A stretch of DNA of 64,000 nucleotides. Origin: CADEDH01 sp965216205. Lineage in GTDB: Bacteria; Actinomycetota; Acidimicrobiia; Acidimicrobiales; SZUA-35. The stretch lies in the NCBI GenBank assembly GCA_965216205.1, contig OZ244139.1:4092001-4156000 (forward strand). Reading direction: 5' to 3'. The translations under genes were made by a program, and so were the position numbers. Shown here piece after piece: positions 43,916-52,152 of this stretch (positions are counted from its first letter, which is position 1; each line of letters begins with the position of its first letter). A model generated the notes under the pieces. The model was given only the letters and a program-made list of their open reading frames with translations, did not search any database and was not told the DNA's origin.

Positions 43916-44695
43916 TCACCCGGGAGATGCCGCCCGCTCGTCGAGCCAGCGCTGCCAGCGCTCCTCGTCACGCTCGACGGCGGCGGCCCCCTCTGGCCCA
44001 TAGAGGTAGCTCCAGACCGACATGGTGACGAAGTCGTCGCCGCCCTCCGCGGTGATGATCGCCGTGCCCGGCGCTGGCCGATCCACCAGCAGCATCATCC
44101 GCCACGGCGTGACCTCGTCGACCGTGCCCGCCAGTTCAGGGGCGTCGGCTGCGGTCACGGCAACCCGGTCGCCGACCGCGGGCACGGCGGGCAGGCCGAG
44201 CGCCTCGGTGAGGTTGCGCCATGCGTCGTCGCGGGGTCCGGCCCAGGTGGCGTTCGGCACGGCGGTGGCTGCGGCCTGCCCGCGGAAGTGGGTCAGGTGG
44301 AGCTTCAAGTTGTGGAGGAACATGAGCCAGCCCTCGCTCATCCCGTCGTACTGGGCGTCCCACTCGTCGCCGGACCCGAAGCCGGTGTTGATCAGGCGGA
44401 CCACGCAGCTCCCGCCGTCGGACGCCTCCACCAGCCACTCGAAGGCCAGACCGTCGACGCCCTCGCCGCCGTCGAACAAGACGCGTTTCGGCGGCTCCCA
44501 GGCTACGACCCGTCCAGGAACCTCCATCTCGGGTCCGAGCCCGAAGCGGGCCATCCCCGACCCGCCCTCCCGCTCCTCCACCGTGTGGGGCACGAACCAC
44601 GACGTGATGCCCGGCCCGGTGGCGATGGCCTCCCACACCTCCTCCGGGGTGCCGGGAACCTCGATCTCGAGCTCCAGTGATCGCTCATCGGTCAT
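43916..44695 (-). CDS. SRPBCC (AHSA1-like) protein, long form
   Basis: The 259-residue protein has an AHSA1/SRPBCC domain at about residues 1-130 (LELEIEVPGTPEEVWEAIAT, WEPPKRVLFDGGEGVDGLAF, GWLMFLHNLKLHLTHF). A second part of about 110 residues follows, resembling a repeat of the fold. It lies 3 bp after the ArsR-like regulator gene, an arrangement known for ArsR/SRPBCC pairs. Its 3' neighbourhood (43834-43930) contains an imperfect tandem 46-bp duplication. Ligand is unknown. Confidence 0.8.
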   Translation of the reverse strand: MTDERSLELEIEVPGTPEEVWEAIATGPGITSWFVPHTVEEREGGSGMARFGLGPEMEVPGRVVAWEPPKRVLFDGGEGVDGLAFEWLVEASDGGSCVVRLINTGFGSGDEWDAQYDGMSEGWLMFLHNLKLHLTHFRGQAAATAVPNATWAGPRDDAWRNLTEALGLPAVPAVGDRVAVTAADAPELAGTVDEVTPWRMMLLVDRPAPGTAIITAEGGDDFVTMSVWSYLYGPEGAAAVERDEERWQRWLDERAASPG

Positions 44696-44698
44696 GGG

Positions 44699-45370
44699 TC
44701 AGACACTCCTCGTTGTGGTCGGCGACGGGTTGTCGGTCGATCGGGCGGTCCGGGTGGTTCGGGTGTCGGGCGCCGGCGGGCGGGGGTGGGCGGCGACGAC
44801 GAGTCGGTGCCATCGACCGTCCGGCGCCGACTCCCGGTGGTAGCGGGCTGCGAGCGCCGCGATCGCCGCGCTCAGCTCGTCGGCGAACGCCGCCCGTTCG
44901 GCGGCCGATGCGAAGCGGATCTCGGTGTCGATGGCGAGGGTCGCCAGCGGACGATCGGCGGCCCGGGCCCGGCGGGCCAGATCACCGACCTCCCGCACGA
45001 TCCGGGCACCGAGCGCGACCACGTACTGGGCCGAGAGCCGATCGATCCGGGAGGGCTCAGCAGCGTTGTCGCCCAACGCCGCTGGCGAAACGACGTAGGA
45101 TCGGGCCGACGCGACGACTATCCGCTCGGTCAAGCCACGGCGGGGCCGCTCCTCCACGAGGCGGACCAGGCCGTGCTCCTCGAGGATACGCAGGTGGTAG
45201 TTGACCTTCTGCCGGGGCTCGCCGATCGCGTCGGCCACCGTCGTCGCCGATCCAGGTTCGGTCAGGGCGGCGAGCACGCGCGCTCGGACCGGGTCGAGGG
45301 CGACGAGCGCCACCGCAGCGTCGTCGAGCACCTCGACGTCCACCACGTCCTCCACGCCCACGTCGGCCAC
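44699..45370 (-). CDS. ArsR-type winged-helix regulator
   Basis: The 223-residue regulator has a winged helix at about residues 20-90 (ALDPVRARVLAALTEPGSAT, GEPRQKVNYHLRILEEHGLV). A longer C-terminal domain and a Thr/Arg-rich tail follow. No metal-binding cysteine motif is visible, so it is not a classical metal sensor. A palindrome (45383-45408) lies just upstream of the GTG start. It is cotranscribed with the SRPBCC gene. Confidence 0.82.
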   Translation of the reverse strand: MADVGVEDVVDVEVLDDAAVALVALDPVRARVLAALTEPGSATTVADAIGEPRQKVNYHLRILEEHGLVRLVEERPRRGLTERIVVASARSYVVSPAALGDNAAEPSRIDRLSAQYVVALGARIVREVGDLARRARAADRPLATLAIDTEIRFASAAERAAFADELSAAIAALAARYHRESAPDGRWHRLVVAAHPRPPAPDTRTTRTARSTDNPSPTTTRSV

Positions 45371-45382
45371 CCGCCCACCATG

Positions 45383-45408
45383 CTATTGAAAAGAAATCTT
45401 GTCAATAG
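45383..45408 (-). promoter_or_regulatory. Operator palindrome at the ArsR promoter
   Basis: CTATTGA (45383-45389) and TCAATAG (45402-45408) form a perfect inverted repeat, 12 bases apart, in AT-rich DNA. On the minus strand a TTGACA -35-like box (45400-45405) and TAGCAT -10-like box (45380-45385) overlap it, so bound regulator would block transcription. Confidence 0.6.
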
Positions 45409-45422
45409 ATTCCACCGACCTC

Positions 45423-45725
45423 TGGCAGCGCTCCCGCACGCCATGCGCGCGCCAGAACTGCCAGATCCGACCCGCACCCAGCACTGGCAGCGTTTCGGCA
45501 CGGCAGGCGCGCGCCAGAACTGCCAGATCCGACCCGCACCCAGCACTGGCAGCGTTTCGGCACGGCAGGCGCGCGCCAGAACTGCCAGACCCGACCCACA
45601 CCCAGGATTGGCAGCGTTTCGGCACGGCAGGCGCGCGCCAGAACTGCCAGACCCGACCCACACCCAGGATTGGCAGCAATCCCGCCCGGCAGGTGCGCGC
45701 CAGAACTGCCAGGGCCGGGCGGGAG
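45423..45725. repeat. Tandem array of 62-bp repeats
   Basis: TGGCAG starts occur at 45423, 45485, 45547, 45609 and 45671, an exact period of 62 bp for four full units and a shortened, diverged fifth. Units 2-4 are almost identical and unit 1 differs near its left end. Each unit contains TGGCAG and CTGCCA, which can pair, around GCGCGCGCCAGAA. The unit is not a multiple of three, so it is not coding. It fills the gap between the ArsR promoter and the end of the oxidoreductase gene. Confidence 0.9.
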
Positions 45726-45741
45726 TGGAGGCGGGGCGGGG

Positions 45742-46668
45742 TCAGCGGCGGACGGTTTCCGCTTCGAGGTCGAACACGTCGGCGGCGACGGTCCGGTAGT
45801 GGTCCCAGATGCGCTCGTACTCGAGGGTCGCCGACGCGTCCTGCCAGGCGGCGTTGAACGAGTCGAGGATCACGTGGGTGCAGCCGAGCTCCTCGAGGAG
45901 GGCGAGATCATGGCGGAGCTGCTCGAACGTGCCCTCGCCGAGGAGACGCTCGTCGTCGGGCAGCGGCTCGGGCCGGATGTCGAGCTGGATCCGGGGGCAC
46001 AGCTCGGGCAGGGATCGCCCATGGGCGTCGGCCAGCGCGCGGAGAGCGGGCACCGCCCGGTCGCGGAAGTCGAAGGGGCGTTGCCGAATCGGGTGCCAGG
46101 CCGCGCCGAGCCGGATCGTGCGAAGGAGCGCGGCCTCGCTGCCGCCACCCACCCAGATCGGCGGGTGGGGTTGCTGGATCGGCCGGGGCGAGGTGTCGAC
46201 GCCGTCGAATCGATGGGTGCCGTCGTGGGAGAGGTGGGGCTCGGTCCAGTGGCGGACGATCAGATCGAGGTACTCGTCGGTCAGGGCGCCCCGCCGGGAG
46301 AACGGCACGCCGAGCGCAGCGAACTCCTGGGCCGCCCACCCGATGCCGACCCCGAAGATCAGCCGACCGCCGCTGAGCTGATCCAGGTTGGCGAACGCCC
46401 TGGCCGTCTCCAGCGGATGGCGGTACGGCACGATCGTGACCGTGGTGCCGATCGCGATCCGCTCGGTGACGCCGGCCAGCCAGCCCAGGGTCGACACGGG
46501 CTCGTAGAACGGCGCCGGGTAGCGCTCGGTCACGTCCGGTGTGACCGCGAGGTGGTCGGATGTGAGCAGCGAGTGGTAGCCGAGGCCCTCGGCCAGTTCG
46601 GCCCACCCGGCGAGCACGTCCGGGTTCGCTGAGGGGCCGAAGTTGATCAGGTTGATGCCGAGCTTCAT
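45742..46668 (-). CDS. LLM-class (luciferase-like) F420-dependent oxidoreductase
   Basis: This 308-residue TIM-barrel flavin/F420 oxidoreductase has MKLGINLINFGPSANPDVLA, LLTSDHLAVTPDVTERYPAP, GTTVTIVPYRHPLETARAFA and the GGRLIFGVGIGW motif. A C-terminal domain includes PHPPIWVGGGSEAALLRTIR. In actinobacteria the group mainly uses coenzyme F420, although FMN use is possible. The substrate is unknown. It lies next to the nitrilase gene, 19 bp downstream of it on the same strand, suggesting cotranscription. Confidence 0.85.
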   Translation of the reverse strand: MKLGINLINFGPSANPDVLAGWAELAEGLGYHSLLTSDHLAVTPDVTERYPAPFYEPVSTLGWLAGVTERIAIGTTVTIVPYRHPLETARAFANLDQLSGGRLIFGVGIGWAAQEFAALGVPFSRRGALTDEYLDLIVRHWTEPHLSHDGTHRFDGVDTSPRPIQQPHPPIWVGGGSEAALLRTIRLGAAWHPIRQRPFDFRDRAVPALRALADAHGRSLPELCPRIQLDIRPEPLPDDERLLGEGTFEQLRHDLALLEELGCTHVILDSFNAAWQDASATLEYERIWDHYRTVAADVFDLEAETVRR

Positions 46669-46687
46669 GCCCTCGTTCTAGTCTCGG

Positions 46688-47713
46688 TCAGGCCTCCGCC
46701 GGTGCTTGCGAAGCGGGAGCGTCGACAGGTTCGTCGTCGCCCGTCGCCGACTCGGTCGGTTCGCTGCTGGTCACCGTGGGCGGGCGCGGTGTCCGATCGA
46801 GCAGGAGCCGGGTCACGTCGGGTCGGCTGTAGTGGCCGACGGGGTCTGCGGCGGATCGGGCGATGGCCTGCATGGCCGGATCACAGTCGGCGTAGAGGAT
46901 CCCTTCCTCGTCCTCGGGCAGTGGCTCGGCGAGCGAGCTGCCCTCCGGGCCGTAGATCCGGGCGAAGCCACCACCCTCGAGGAGCATCTGCCGCTTGGCC
47001 TCGGTGTCGCAGAACACCTTGCGTGCCGCCGCGCCCACCACCGCACACGGCGCGACCACGAAGACCTGTCCCTCCACCGCATAGATCATCGAGGCCGCGG
47101 TGTTGACCTCCGGCCCCAGGGCGTTGGCCGCTCCCCGATAGACCGAGAACGACGGCCAGGCGGCGCAGTGGATGTCCTCGCCCAGGCTGAACATGGCGTA
47201 CTTCGAGAGCGGTTGGATGTGCTCCCAGCAGTTGAGCGCACCGACCTTGCCGACCGACAGATCGAAGACGTCGAGATCCGATCCATCGCCCTCCCCAAAG
47301 ACCGATCGCTCGACGTGGGTCGGCTTCAGCTTGCGCCTGGTCCGGACGATCGAGCCGGTGTGGTCGATGACGGTCTGGGCCATGTACAGCGACCCGTCGG
47401 CGTTCTCGCTCAACCCGACCACCACATTGATCCCGTGCCGGGCGGCCGCATCGGCGATGCGAGCGACCTGCGGTCCATCGGCGGCGGGCGAGTTGGCGTG
47501 GTAGCGGGGCACGAACGCCATTCCCGCCGCTGGGCTGTCCAACCAGATCCACCACGGGTACCCGGGGATGAACGTCTCCGGGAAGGCCACGAGCTCGGCC
47601 CCGTTGTCGGCAGCCTCGCCGAGCAGGGAGATCACCTTGTCGGTGGTCTGGTCCACGTCGAACCACACGGGCTCGGCCTGGACGGCGGCCACTCTCACGG
47701 TTCGCTGCAGCAT
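46688..47713 (-). CDS. Nitrilase
   Basis: This 341-residue carbon-nitrogen hydrolase has the nitrilase triad: Glu46 in AFPETFIPGYPWWIW, Lys128 in RRKLKPTHVER and Cys162 in ALNCWEHIQPLS. The WEH after the cysteine and the PGYPWW segment are specific to true nitrilases that convert nitriles to acids and ammonia. The ATG at 47713 has GGGAGG nine bases upstream. The C-terminus has a low-complexity acidic tail. It lies directly downstream of an AraC regulator, as in known nitrilase loci. Confidence 0.9.
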   Translation of the reverse strand: MLQRTVRVAAVQAEPVWFDVDQTTDKVISLLGEAADNGAELVAFPETFIPGYPWWIWLDSPAAGMAFVPRYHANSPAADGPQVARIADAAARHGINVVVGLSENADGSLYMAQTVIDHTGSIVRTRRKLKPTHVERSVFGEGDGSDLDVFDLSVGKVGALNCWEHIQPLSKYAMFSLGEDIHCAAWPSFSVYRGAANALGPEVNTAASMIYAVEGQVFVVAPCAVVGAAARKVFCDTEAKRQMLLEGGGFARIYGPEGSSLAEPLPEDEEGILYADCDPAMQAIARSAADPVGHYSRPDVTRLLLDRTPRPPTVTSSEPTESATGDDEPVDAPASQAPAEA

Positions 47714-47807
47714 GTGGATCCTCCCGATCTCGGTTCGCCTCAGTAGAGGCCGGTGCTCGACCCGCGGGATTGAACAAAAGCGAACGACTTCTGGCCAGGT
47801 GGCGAAC

Positions 47808-48746
47808 TCAGCCTTCCCGTGCCCGGAGCTCGCGCCGGTAGTCGCGCGGCGTCTGGTGGTAGGTCGCCTTGAAGGCCCGGGTGAAGTGGGCGGCATCGGC
47901 GTAGCCGTGGTCGGCAGCGATACGGGCAACGGTGTGACCGCGTCGGAGGGGGTCGGCCAGAGCCTGCCGGGCCCGGGCGAGACGCGCATTGCGGATCCGC
48001 TGGCCCAGACCGTACTCGTCGTCGGCGAACAGCTTCTGGAGGCTCCGGGTGGAGATGCCGAGCGCCGCAGCGACGCCGTTCACCGAGAGGTGCGGATCGG
48101 ACAGGTTGGCCGACAGGTGATCGAGCACCTGCTGGCGGGTGTAGGTCCTCACCGCCCCGGGCGTGGGGCGGGTACCGATGGTGGCGGCCAGCGCCATTGC
48201 CACGAGATCGAGGGCGTGGGATCCGACGAGCCGCCGGTGGGGATCGGCGAGGTCGACGTCGTGGGCCCGAACCGCTCGGAGATAGGTGGACGCGAGGTGG
48301 CCGACACCGGCGGCGCCCGGCGCCCGCACGCCGACGGCAGACCCGACGTCGACGTTGCGGTCGGTCAGGTAACGGCGGGGGAACTGCACCACGATCTGGC
48401 TGAAGGCGTCGTCGAACGCCAGCTCATAGGGGCGGGCGGCGTCGTAGAGGGCGAGATCGCCCGGCCCGAGAACGGCGGTCCGACCAGCTTGGGTGACCCG
48501 GCCGACCCCGCTGGTCTGGAGGCTGACGAGGCAGTCGTCGCTCGCCCCATCCATCACCCGGCTGACGATCTGGCCGTCGGCCATCACCGACGAGATCCGC
48601 ACGTCGCCGAACTCGGCCACGTCGATCGAACCGGCGAACTGGCGGTCGCCGACGGGTTCGGCGTCGAGCCGGACGTAGACGCGGCAGATCACCTCGCGCC
48701 AGTAGGCGAATCGGTCGGCCGGCTCGACCGCCTCGGTGGTCAGCAC
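47808..48746 (-). CDS. AraC-family regulator, probable nitrilase activator
   Basis: This 312-residue protein has an AraC-binding-like N-domain of the FeaR/NitR type (WREVICRVYVRLDAEP, LGPGDLALYDAARPYELAFD) and a C-terminal double helix-turn-helix (SVNGVAAALGISTRSLQKLF, VARIAADHGYADAAHFTRAF). It precedes the nitrilase gene on the same strand with a 94-bp gap. In Rhodococcus the NitR activator controls a nitrilase in the same arrangement. That parallel supports the role but does not prove the inducer. Confidence 0.88.
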   Translation of the reverse strand: MLTTEAVEPADRFAYWREVICRVYVRLDAEPVGDRQFAGSIDVAEFGDVRISSVMADGQIVSRVMDGASDDCLVSLQTSGVGRVTQAGRTAVLGPGDLALYDAARPYELAFDDAFSQIVVQFPRRYLTDRNVDVGSAVGVRAPGAAGVGHLASTYLRAVRAHDVDLADPHRRLVGSHALDLVAMALAATIGTRPTPGAVRTYTRQQVLDHLSANLSDPHLSVNGVAAALGISTRSLQKLFADDEYGLGQRIRNARLARARQALADPLRRGHTVARIAADHGYADAAHFTRAFKATYHQTPRDYRRELRAREG

Positions 48747-48873
48747 ACCGCCCCCAAGGATCGCTCCCCTCAGGTCGTCCCCTCCGTGAGGCTACGCGGC
48801 GGGCCGACCGGCTGGCAATGGCCGGCTCGGTCGACCGGGTCGAACCGGTCAGACCGGTCGGGAGGGTCGATGG

Positions 48874-50040
48874 TCAGGCCGGCTGCGGCTCCCGGGAACG
48901 GATCGGCTCGGGACCGACATAGCGGGCCCGAGGGCGCATGATCTTGTTGTTTGCGGACTGCTCGAGCAGATGGGCGACCCAGCCGATGACCCGACTGGTG
49001 GTGAACGCCGGGGTGAACATCGACTGGGGCAGGCCGGCCAGGTGGAGCACCATCGCCGCGTAGTACTCGACGTTGGTGAGGATCGTGGCCTCCGGCTTCC
49101 ACCGGTTCAGCACGTCGAGCATGCGGGCTTCGATCTCGACGGCCCGCTCCACCAGCTCACCCCCGAGGTCGAGCGAGATCTCTTTCAGCAGCTCGGATCT
49201 CGGGTCGGCGGCGCGGTAGACGGCATGGCCGAAGCCCATGATGGGCCGCCCGGCGTCGAGCTGGGCCCGGGCGTACCGCTCGGTGTCGGCGGGGTCGCCG
49301 ATGGCGTTGATCATGTCGAGCACCCGGCTCGGCGCACCGCCGTGCAGCGGCCCCGACAGGGCGCCGACCGCGCTCGAGAGCGCGCTGGCGACGCCGGCCC
49401 CGGTGCTGGTGACGACCCGAGTGGTGAACGTGGAGGCGTTGAAGCCGTGGTCGGCGGTGAGCATCAGGTAGGTCTCCACCGCTCGAACGAGGGCAGGGGC
49501 CGGCACGGTGCCGGTGGCCATGCGGACGAAGTCGGCGGCGTGACCGAGCGCCGGGTCGGCGTCGAGGGCGGGGAGCCCCTGGCTCCGCCGGTGGAGGGCG
49601 GCGAGCACCGTCGGCACGGCGGCGGCCACCGCCAGGCAGCGGTTGCGGCGCTCGACGGGATCGAGGTCGATGGTCGGGGTGTCGTCGACGAGCAGCGGGA
49701 TCCCGGCGACGAGCCCGGCGAGGGGCGAGTGGATCCGGCCGCCGAGGTCGGCCACGATCGCCATCGCCGCCGGATCGACGTGGCGGCGGGCACCGAGCTC
49801 CACCCGGAACGCCCCCTCCCGGGCATCGCCGGGCAACTCGCCGTCGATCAGGAGGCAGGCGACCGCCTCGAAGGTGCGATGACGGGCGATCTCGGTCGCG
49901 TCGTACTGCCGGTAGTGGTAGAAGCCCTCCGACCCGCGGACGCTGCCGATCCCCGTGTCGGCCACGATCAACCCCTTCAACCCTGGGGGTGCGATCAGCT
50001 CACCGGTCTCGCCAGTATCGGTGTTCGGTGATTCTTCCAT
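48874..50040 (-). CDS. Citrate synthase family protein
   Basis: This 388-residue protein is a type-I citrate/methylcitrate synthase. It shows GLKGLIVADTGIGSVRGSEG, FYHYRQYDATEIA, the first catalytic-histidine segment TADHGFNAST, GALSGPLHGGAPSRVLDMIN with the second histidine, and MGFGHAVYRAADPRSELL. The reaction is acetyl- or propionyl-CoA plus oxaloacetate. Start at 50040 by family length; the frame upstream is unrelated. It is divergent from a second citrate synthase gene with an added DNA-binding domain, and a palindromic operator lies between. Confidence 0.88.
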   Translation of the reverse strand: MEESPNTDTGETGELIAPPGLKGLIVADTGIGSVRGSEGFYHYRQYDATEIARHRTFEAVACLLIDGELPGDAREGAFRVELGARRHVDPAAMAIVADLGGRIHSPLAGLVAGIPLLVDDTPTIDLDPVERRNRCLAVAAAVPTVLAALHRRSQGLPALDADPALGHAADFVRMATGTVPAPALVRAVETYLMLTADHGFNASTFTTRVVTSTGAGVASALSSAVGALSGPLHGGAPSRVLDMINAIGDPADTERYARAQLDAGRPIMGFGHAVYRAADPRSELLKEISLDLGGELVERAVEIEARMLDVLNRWKPEATILTNVEYYAAMVLHLAGLPQSMFTPAFTTSRVIGWVAHLLEQSANNKIMRPRARYVGPEPIRSREPQPA

Positions 50041-50065
50041 GGTTCGAGCTTGTGCCACCAGCAAC

Positions 50066-50108
50066 AGGTTGACAATATTGATCAAGTCAATGTTGATCCA
50101 GTCAACCT
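50066..50108. promoter_or_regulatory. Complex operator between the two citrate synthase genes
   Basis: AGGTTGAC (50066-50073) and GTCAACCT (50101-50108) form a perfect inverted repeat. Inside it ATTGA-TCAAG-TCAAT (50077-50091) is a second palindrome. TTGATC-AGTCAA occurs twice with a period of 15. The density of symmetric boxes in an otherwise GC-rich gap points to a regulator binding site. Confidence 0.65.
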
Positions 50109-50138
50109 CGAGAGCTCGACAACGAGAGCTCGACAACG
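50109..50138 (+). repeat. Short tandem repeat in leader
   Basis: GAGAGCTCGACAAC occurs twice in tandem immediately upstream of the AGGAGG ribosome site (50141-50146) of the HTH-citrate synthase gene. Confidence 0.6.
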
Positions 50139-50154
50139 AGAGGAGGCCGGGGGC

Positions 50155-51450
50155 GTGTCCAGCTCGAATCCACCGTCGAACGGCCTGACCGCGGCCGAGG
50201 CCGCAGCCCGGCTCGGCGTGAAGCGACAGACGCTGTACGCGTATGTCAGTCGGGGTGTGCTCCCCCGGCGGGTCGCCGACGACGGCCGCACCAGCCTGTT
50301 CGATCCTGCCGACATCGAGCGGCTACGACTGGGCCGACGCCCCGAGTCCGACGGCGAGCTCCACACCCAGATCGCAACGGCGCTCACCCGGGTCGACGAT
50401 CGGAACCTGTGGATCCGAGGCCACGATCTGGTGGCTCTCGTCAGCGACGGGGCCCGGTTCACCGACGTCGTCGATCTGTTGTGGGCGAGCCCTCCCGATG
50501 AGGTGTGGTCGCTCGATTCGATGAAGCCGTCGACCGAGGCCGAGCACGGGGCCGACGCCCCTGCGACCAGCCTGACCCCGATCGACGAACTGCGGGTGAT
50601 CGTCGCCCGGTCGTCGTCGGCCGACCCGCTCCGCCACGACCTCTCGCCCAAGAGCGTGCGGGCGGCGGGCCGGCGGTTGATCCCGGCACTGGCGGCCGGG
50701 TTGCGGCCGTCTCCCGCACCGGGCCACAACTCCGACTGCACCGTCGACCGCCCGCGCTCGATCCCCGCCGCCCTCTGGACCCGCCTGGCCGCCCGATCCG
50801 CCGACGATGCGAAGCTCGATGCGCTCGACACGGCGATGGCGCTGCTCGTCGACCACGGACTGGCATCGTCGACCTTCGCCGCCCGCATCGCCGCATCGGT
50901 CCGCGCCGACCCGTACTCGGTGGTCACCACCGGCCTCGGGGCCTTCGGGGGCCCGTTGCACGGGTCGGCGTCGGCGGGCGTCCACGAGTTGCTCACCGAG
51001 ACCGAGCGGACGGGCTCAGCCCGGGAGGCAGCCGGGATCGTCCGTCGCCGCATGGGCGGCTACCCCGGCTTCGGCCACACCGTGTACCAGCTCCAGGACC
51101 CACGCTACGGGGCGTTGATGGCCCGCCTCATCGACGCGTTCGGCGACGACCCCCGCCTCGTGAACGTGTACCGCGTCCGGGACGTGATCGGCGAGCGGAC
51201 CGATGCCATCCCCAATGTGGATCTCGCCATCGGCGCCCTGACCTACCTGGCCTCGATGCAGCCCGACTCGGGCGAGGTCGTCTTCGCTGTCGCCCGCACC
51301 GCCGGCTGGTTGGCCCATGCCATGGAGGAGTACGGCGAGAAGCCGCTCCGGTTCCGCACCAAGGCCAAGTACGCAGGGGTCAGTGGCCAGGTGCCGCCAC
51401 CGAGTCGAAACCGGCGCCCTCCGGGCGGGAACCGGCACGCCGATGGATGA
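50155..51450 (+). CDS. Citrate synthase fused to an N-terminal MerR/excisionase-like HTH
   Basis: The 431-residue product starts with a helix-turn-helix (GLTAAEAAARLGVKRQTLYA, YVSRGVLPRRVADDGRTSLF). A citrate synthase-like body follows: LVDHGLASSTFAARIAASVR with a histidine, GAFGGPLHGSASAGVHELLT, GGYPGFGHTVYQLQDPRYGA. An Ala/Pro-rich segment (about 140-235) interrupts the N-terminal part. GTG at 50155 has AGGAGG eight bases upstream. DNA binding plus CoA/oxaloacetate binding suggests a metabolite-sensing autoregulator or an enzyme tethered to DNA. The opposed citrate synthase is its likely target. Confidence 0.8.
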   Translation: MSSSNPPSNGLTAAEAAARLGVKRQTLYAYVSRGVLPRRVADDGRTSLFDPADIERLRLGRRPESDGELHTQIATALTRVDDRNLWIRGHDLVALVSDGARFTDVVDLLWASPPDEVWSLDSMKPSTEAEHGADAPATSLTPIDELRVIVARSSSADPLRHDLSPKSVRAAGRRLIPALAAGLRPSPAPGHNSDCTVDRPRSIPAALWTRLAARSADDAKLDALDTAMALLVDHGLASSTFAARIAASVRADPYSVVTTGLGAFGGPLHGSASAGVHELLTETERTGSAREAAGIVRRRMGGYPGFGHTVYQLQDPRYGALMARLIDAFGDDPRLVNVYRVRDVIGERTDAIPNVDLAIGALTYLASMQPDSGEVVFAVARTAGWLAHAMEEYGEKPLRFRTKAKYAGVSGQVPPPSRNRRPPGGNRHADG

Positions 51451-52152
51451 TCCCATCGCCGGGCGCCATCTGTAGCCGCTCGCACGACGGGCGTTCTACC
51501 GCCCGCCTCACGGAGGCAGCATGCTCGCAGTTCGCTTCAGCTGCCCGCGGCGCGTGAGTCCCTTGGGCTTGTACACGTTCAGGACCTGTACGGCGACGAG
51601 GATCACGAGCCCGATGGCTGGATGGGCGAGGGCACGAACGTCACATCAACCAACACCTGAGTCGGCTGCGGGCCATAGCCGCCGGCGACGAACGTCCGAT
51701 CGAACGGTTGACCGCGGTCCTCACCGACTACGCCGAGCGCCGCAGTGAGCGCGAGCGCCATGGCTCGTCCGGGAGCTGGCCCGAGCTCACCACCTTCCTC
51801 CACCGACCCGACGGGGCGGCCAGAGCAGCAACGCTCCAGATCCACCAGCTCGTCACCGATCTCGTCGCCGAGTGCACCGCAGGCGGCGAGGTTCGGGCCG
51901 ATCCACCCGCAGGGGAGCTTGCGCACTACTGTCTCCACGCGCTCGACGCGGCCAGTCAGATGACCTCGAGGGCTGCCGTCGAGCGGCTCGTGGAACTCGT
52001 CCTCTCGGCGATTCGAACGTCCACCGACGGCGCATAGCGACGCACGTCGACGTGGGCTGGACGGTGTCGGTGGGCTCGCCCGACCACCCGACCACCCGAC
52101 CGCCCGACCGCCCGACCGACCCGCCGAGCCGACCGAGCCGAGGTCGGTGTCG
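51451..52152. other. Interval with gene remnants and low-complexity DNA
   Basis: These 702 bases hold a TetR C-terminal remnant (51600-52037). On the minus strand at about 51535-51625 there is a short stretch with IGLVILVAVQVLNVYKPKGL, resembling the C-terminal membrane helix of a small membrane protein. From 52079 to 52115 an 8-bp CCCGACCA/CCCGACCG repeat occurs four times. No complete gene is seen. Confidence 0.5.
51600..52037 (+). pseudogene. TetR-family regulator, C-terminal fragment
   Basis: The frame encodes HERHINQHLSRLRAIAAGDE, then ERLTAVLTDYAERRSERERH and later HYCLHALDAASQMTSRAAVE. This matches the ligand-binding C-terminal half of a TetR regulator. The N-terminal helix-turn-helix is absent and upstream DNA encodes part of another gene on the other strand. 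An ATG at 51708 exists but would give only 109 residues. Most likely a deletion removed the 5' half. Confidence 0.6.

Noticed and set aside
45423..45725. CRISPR array
   Set aside because: The repeats are in direct contact with a 62-bp period and no variable spacers; no cas gene lies in the window.
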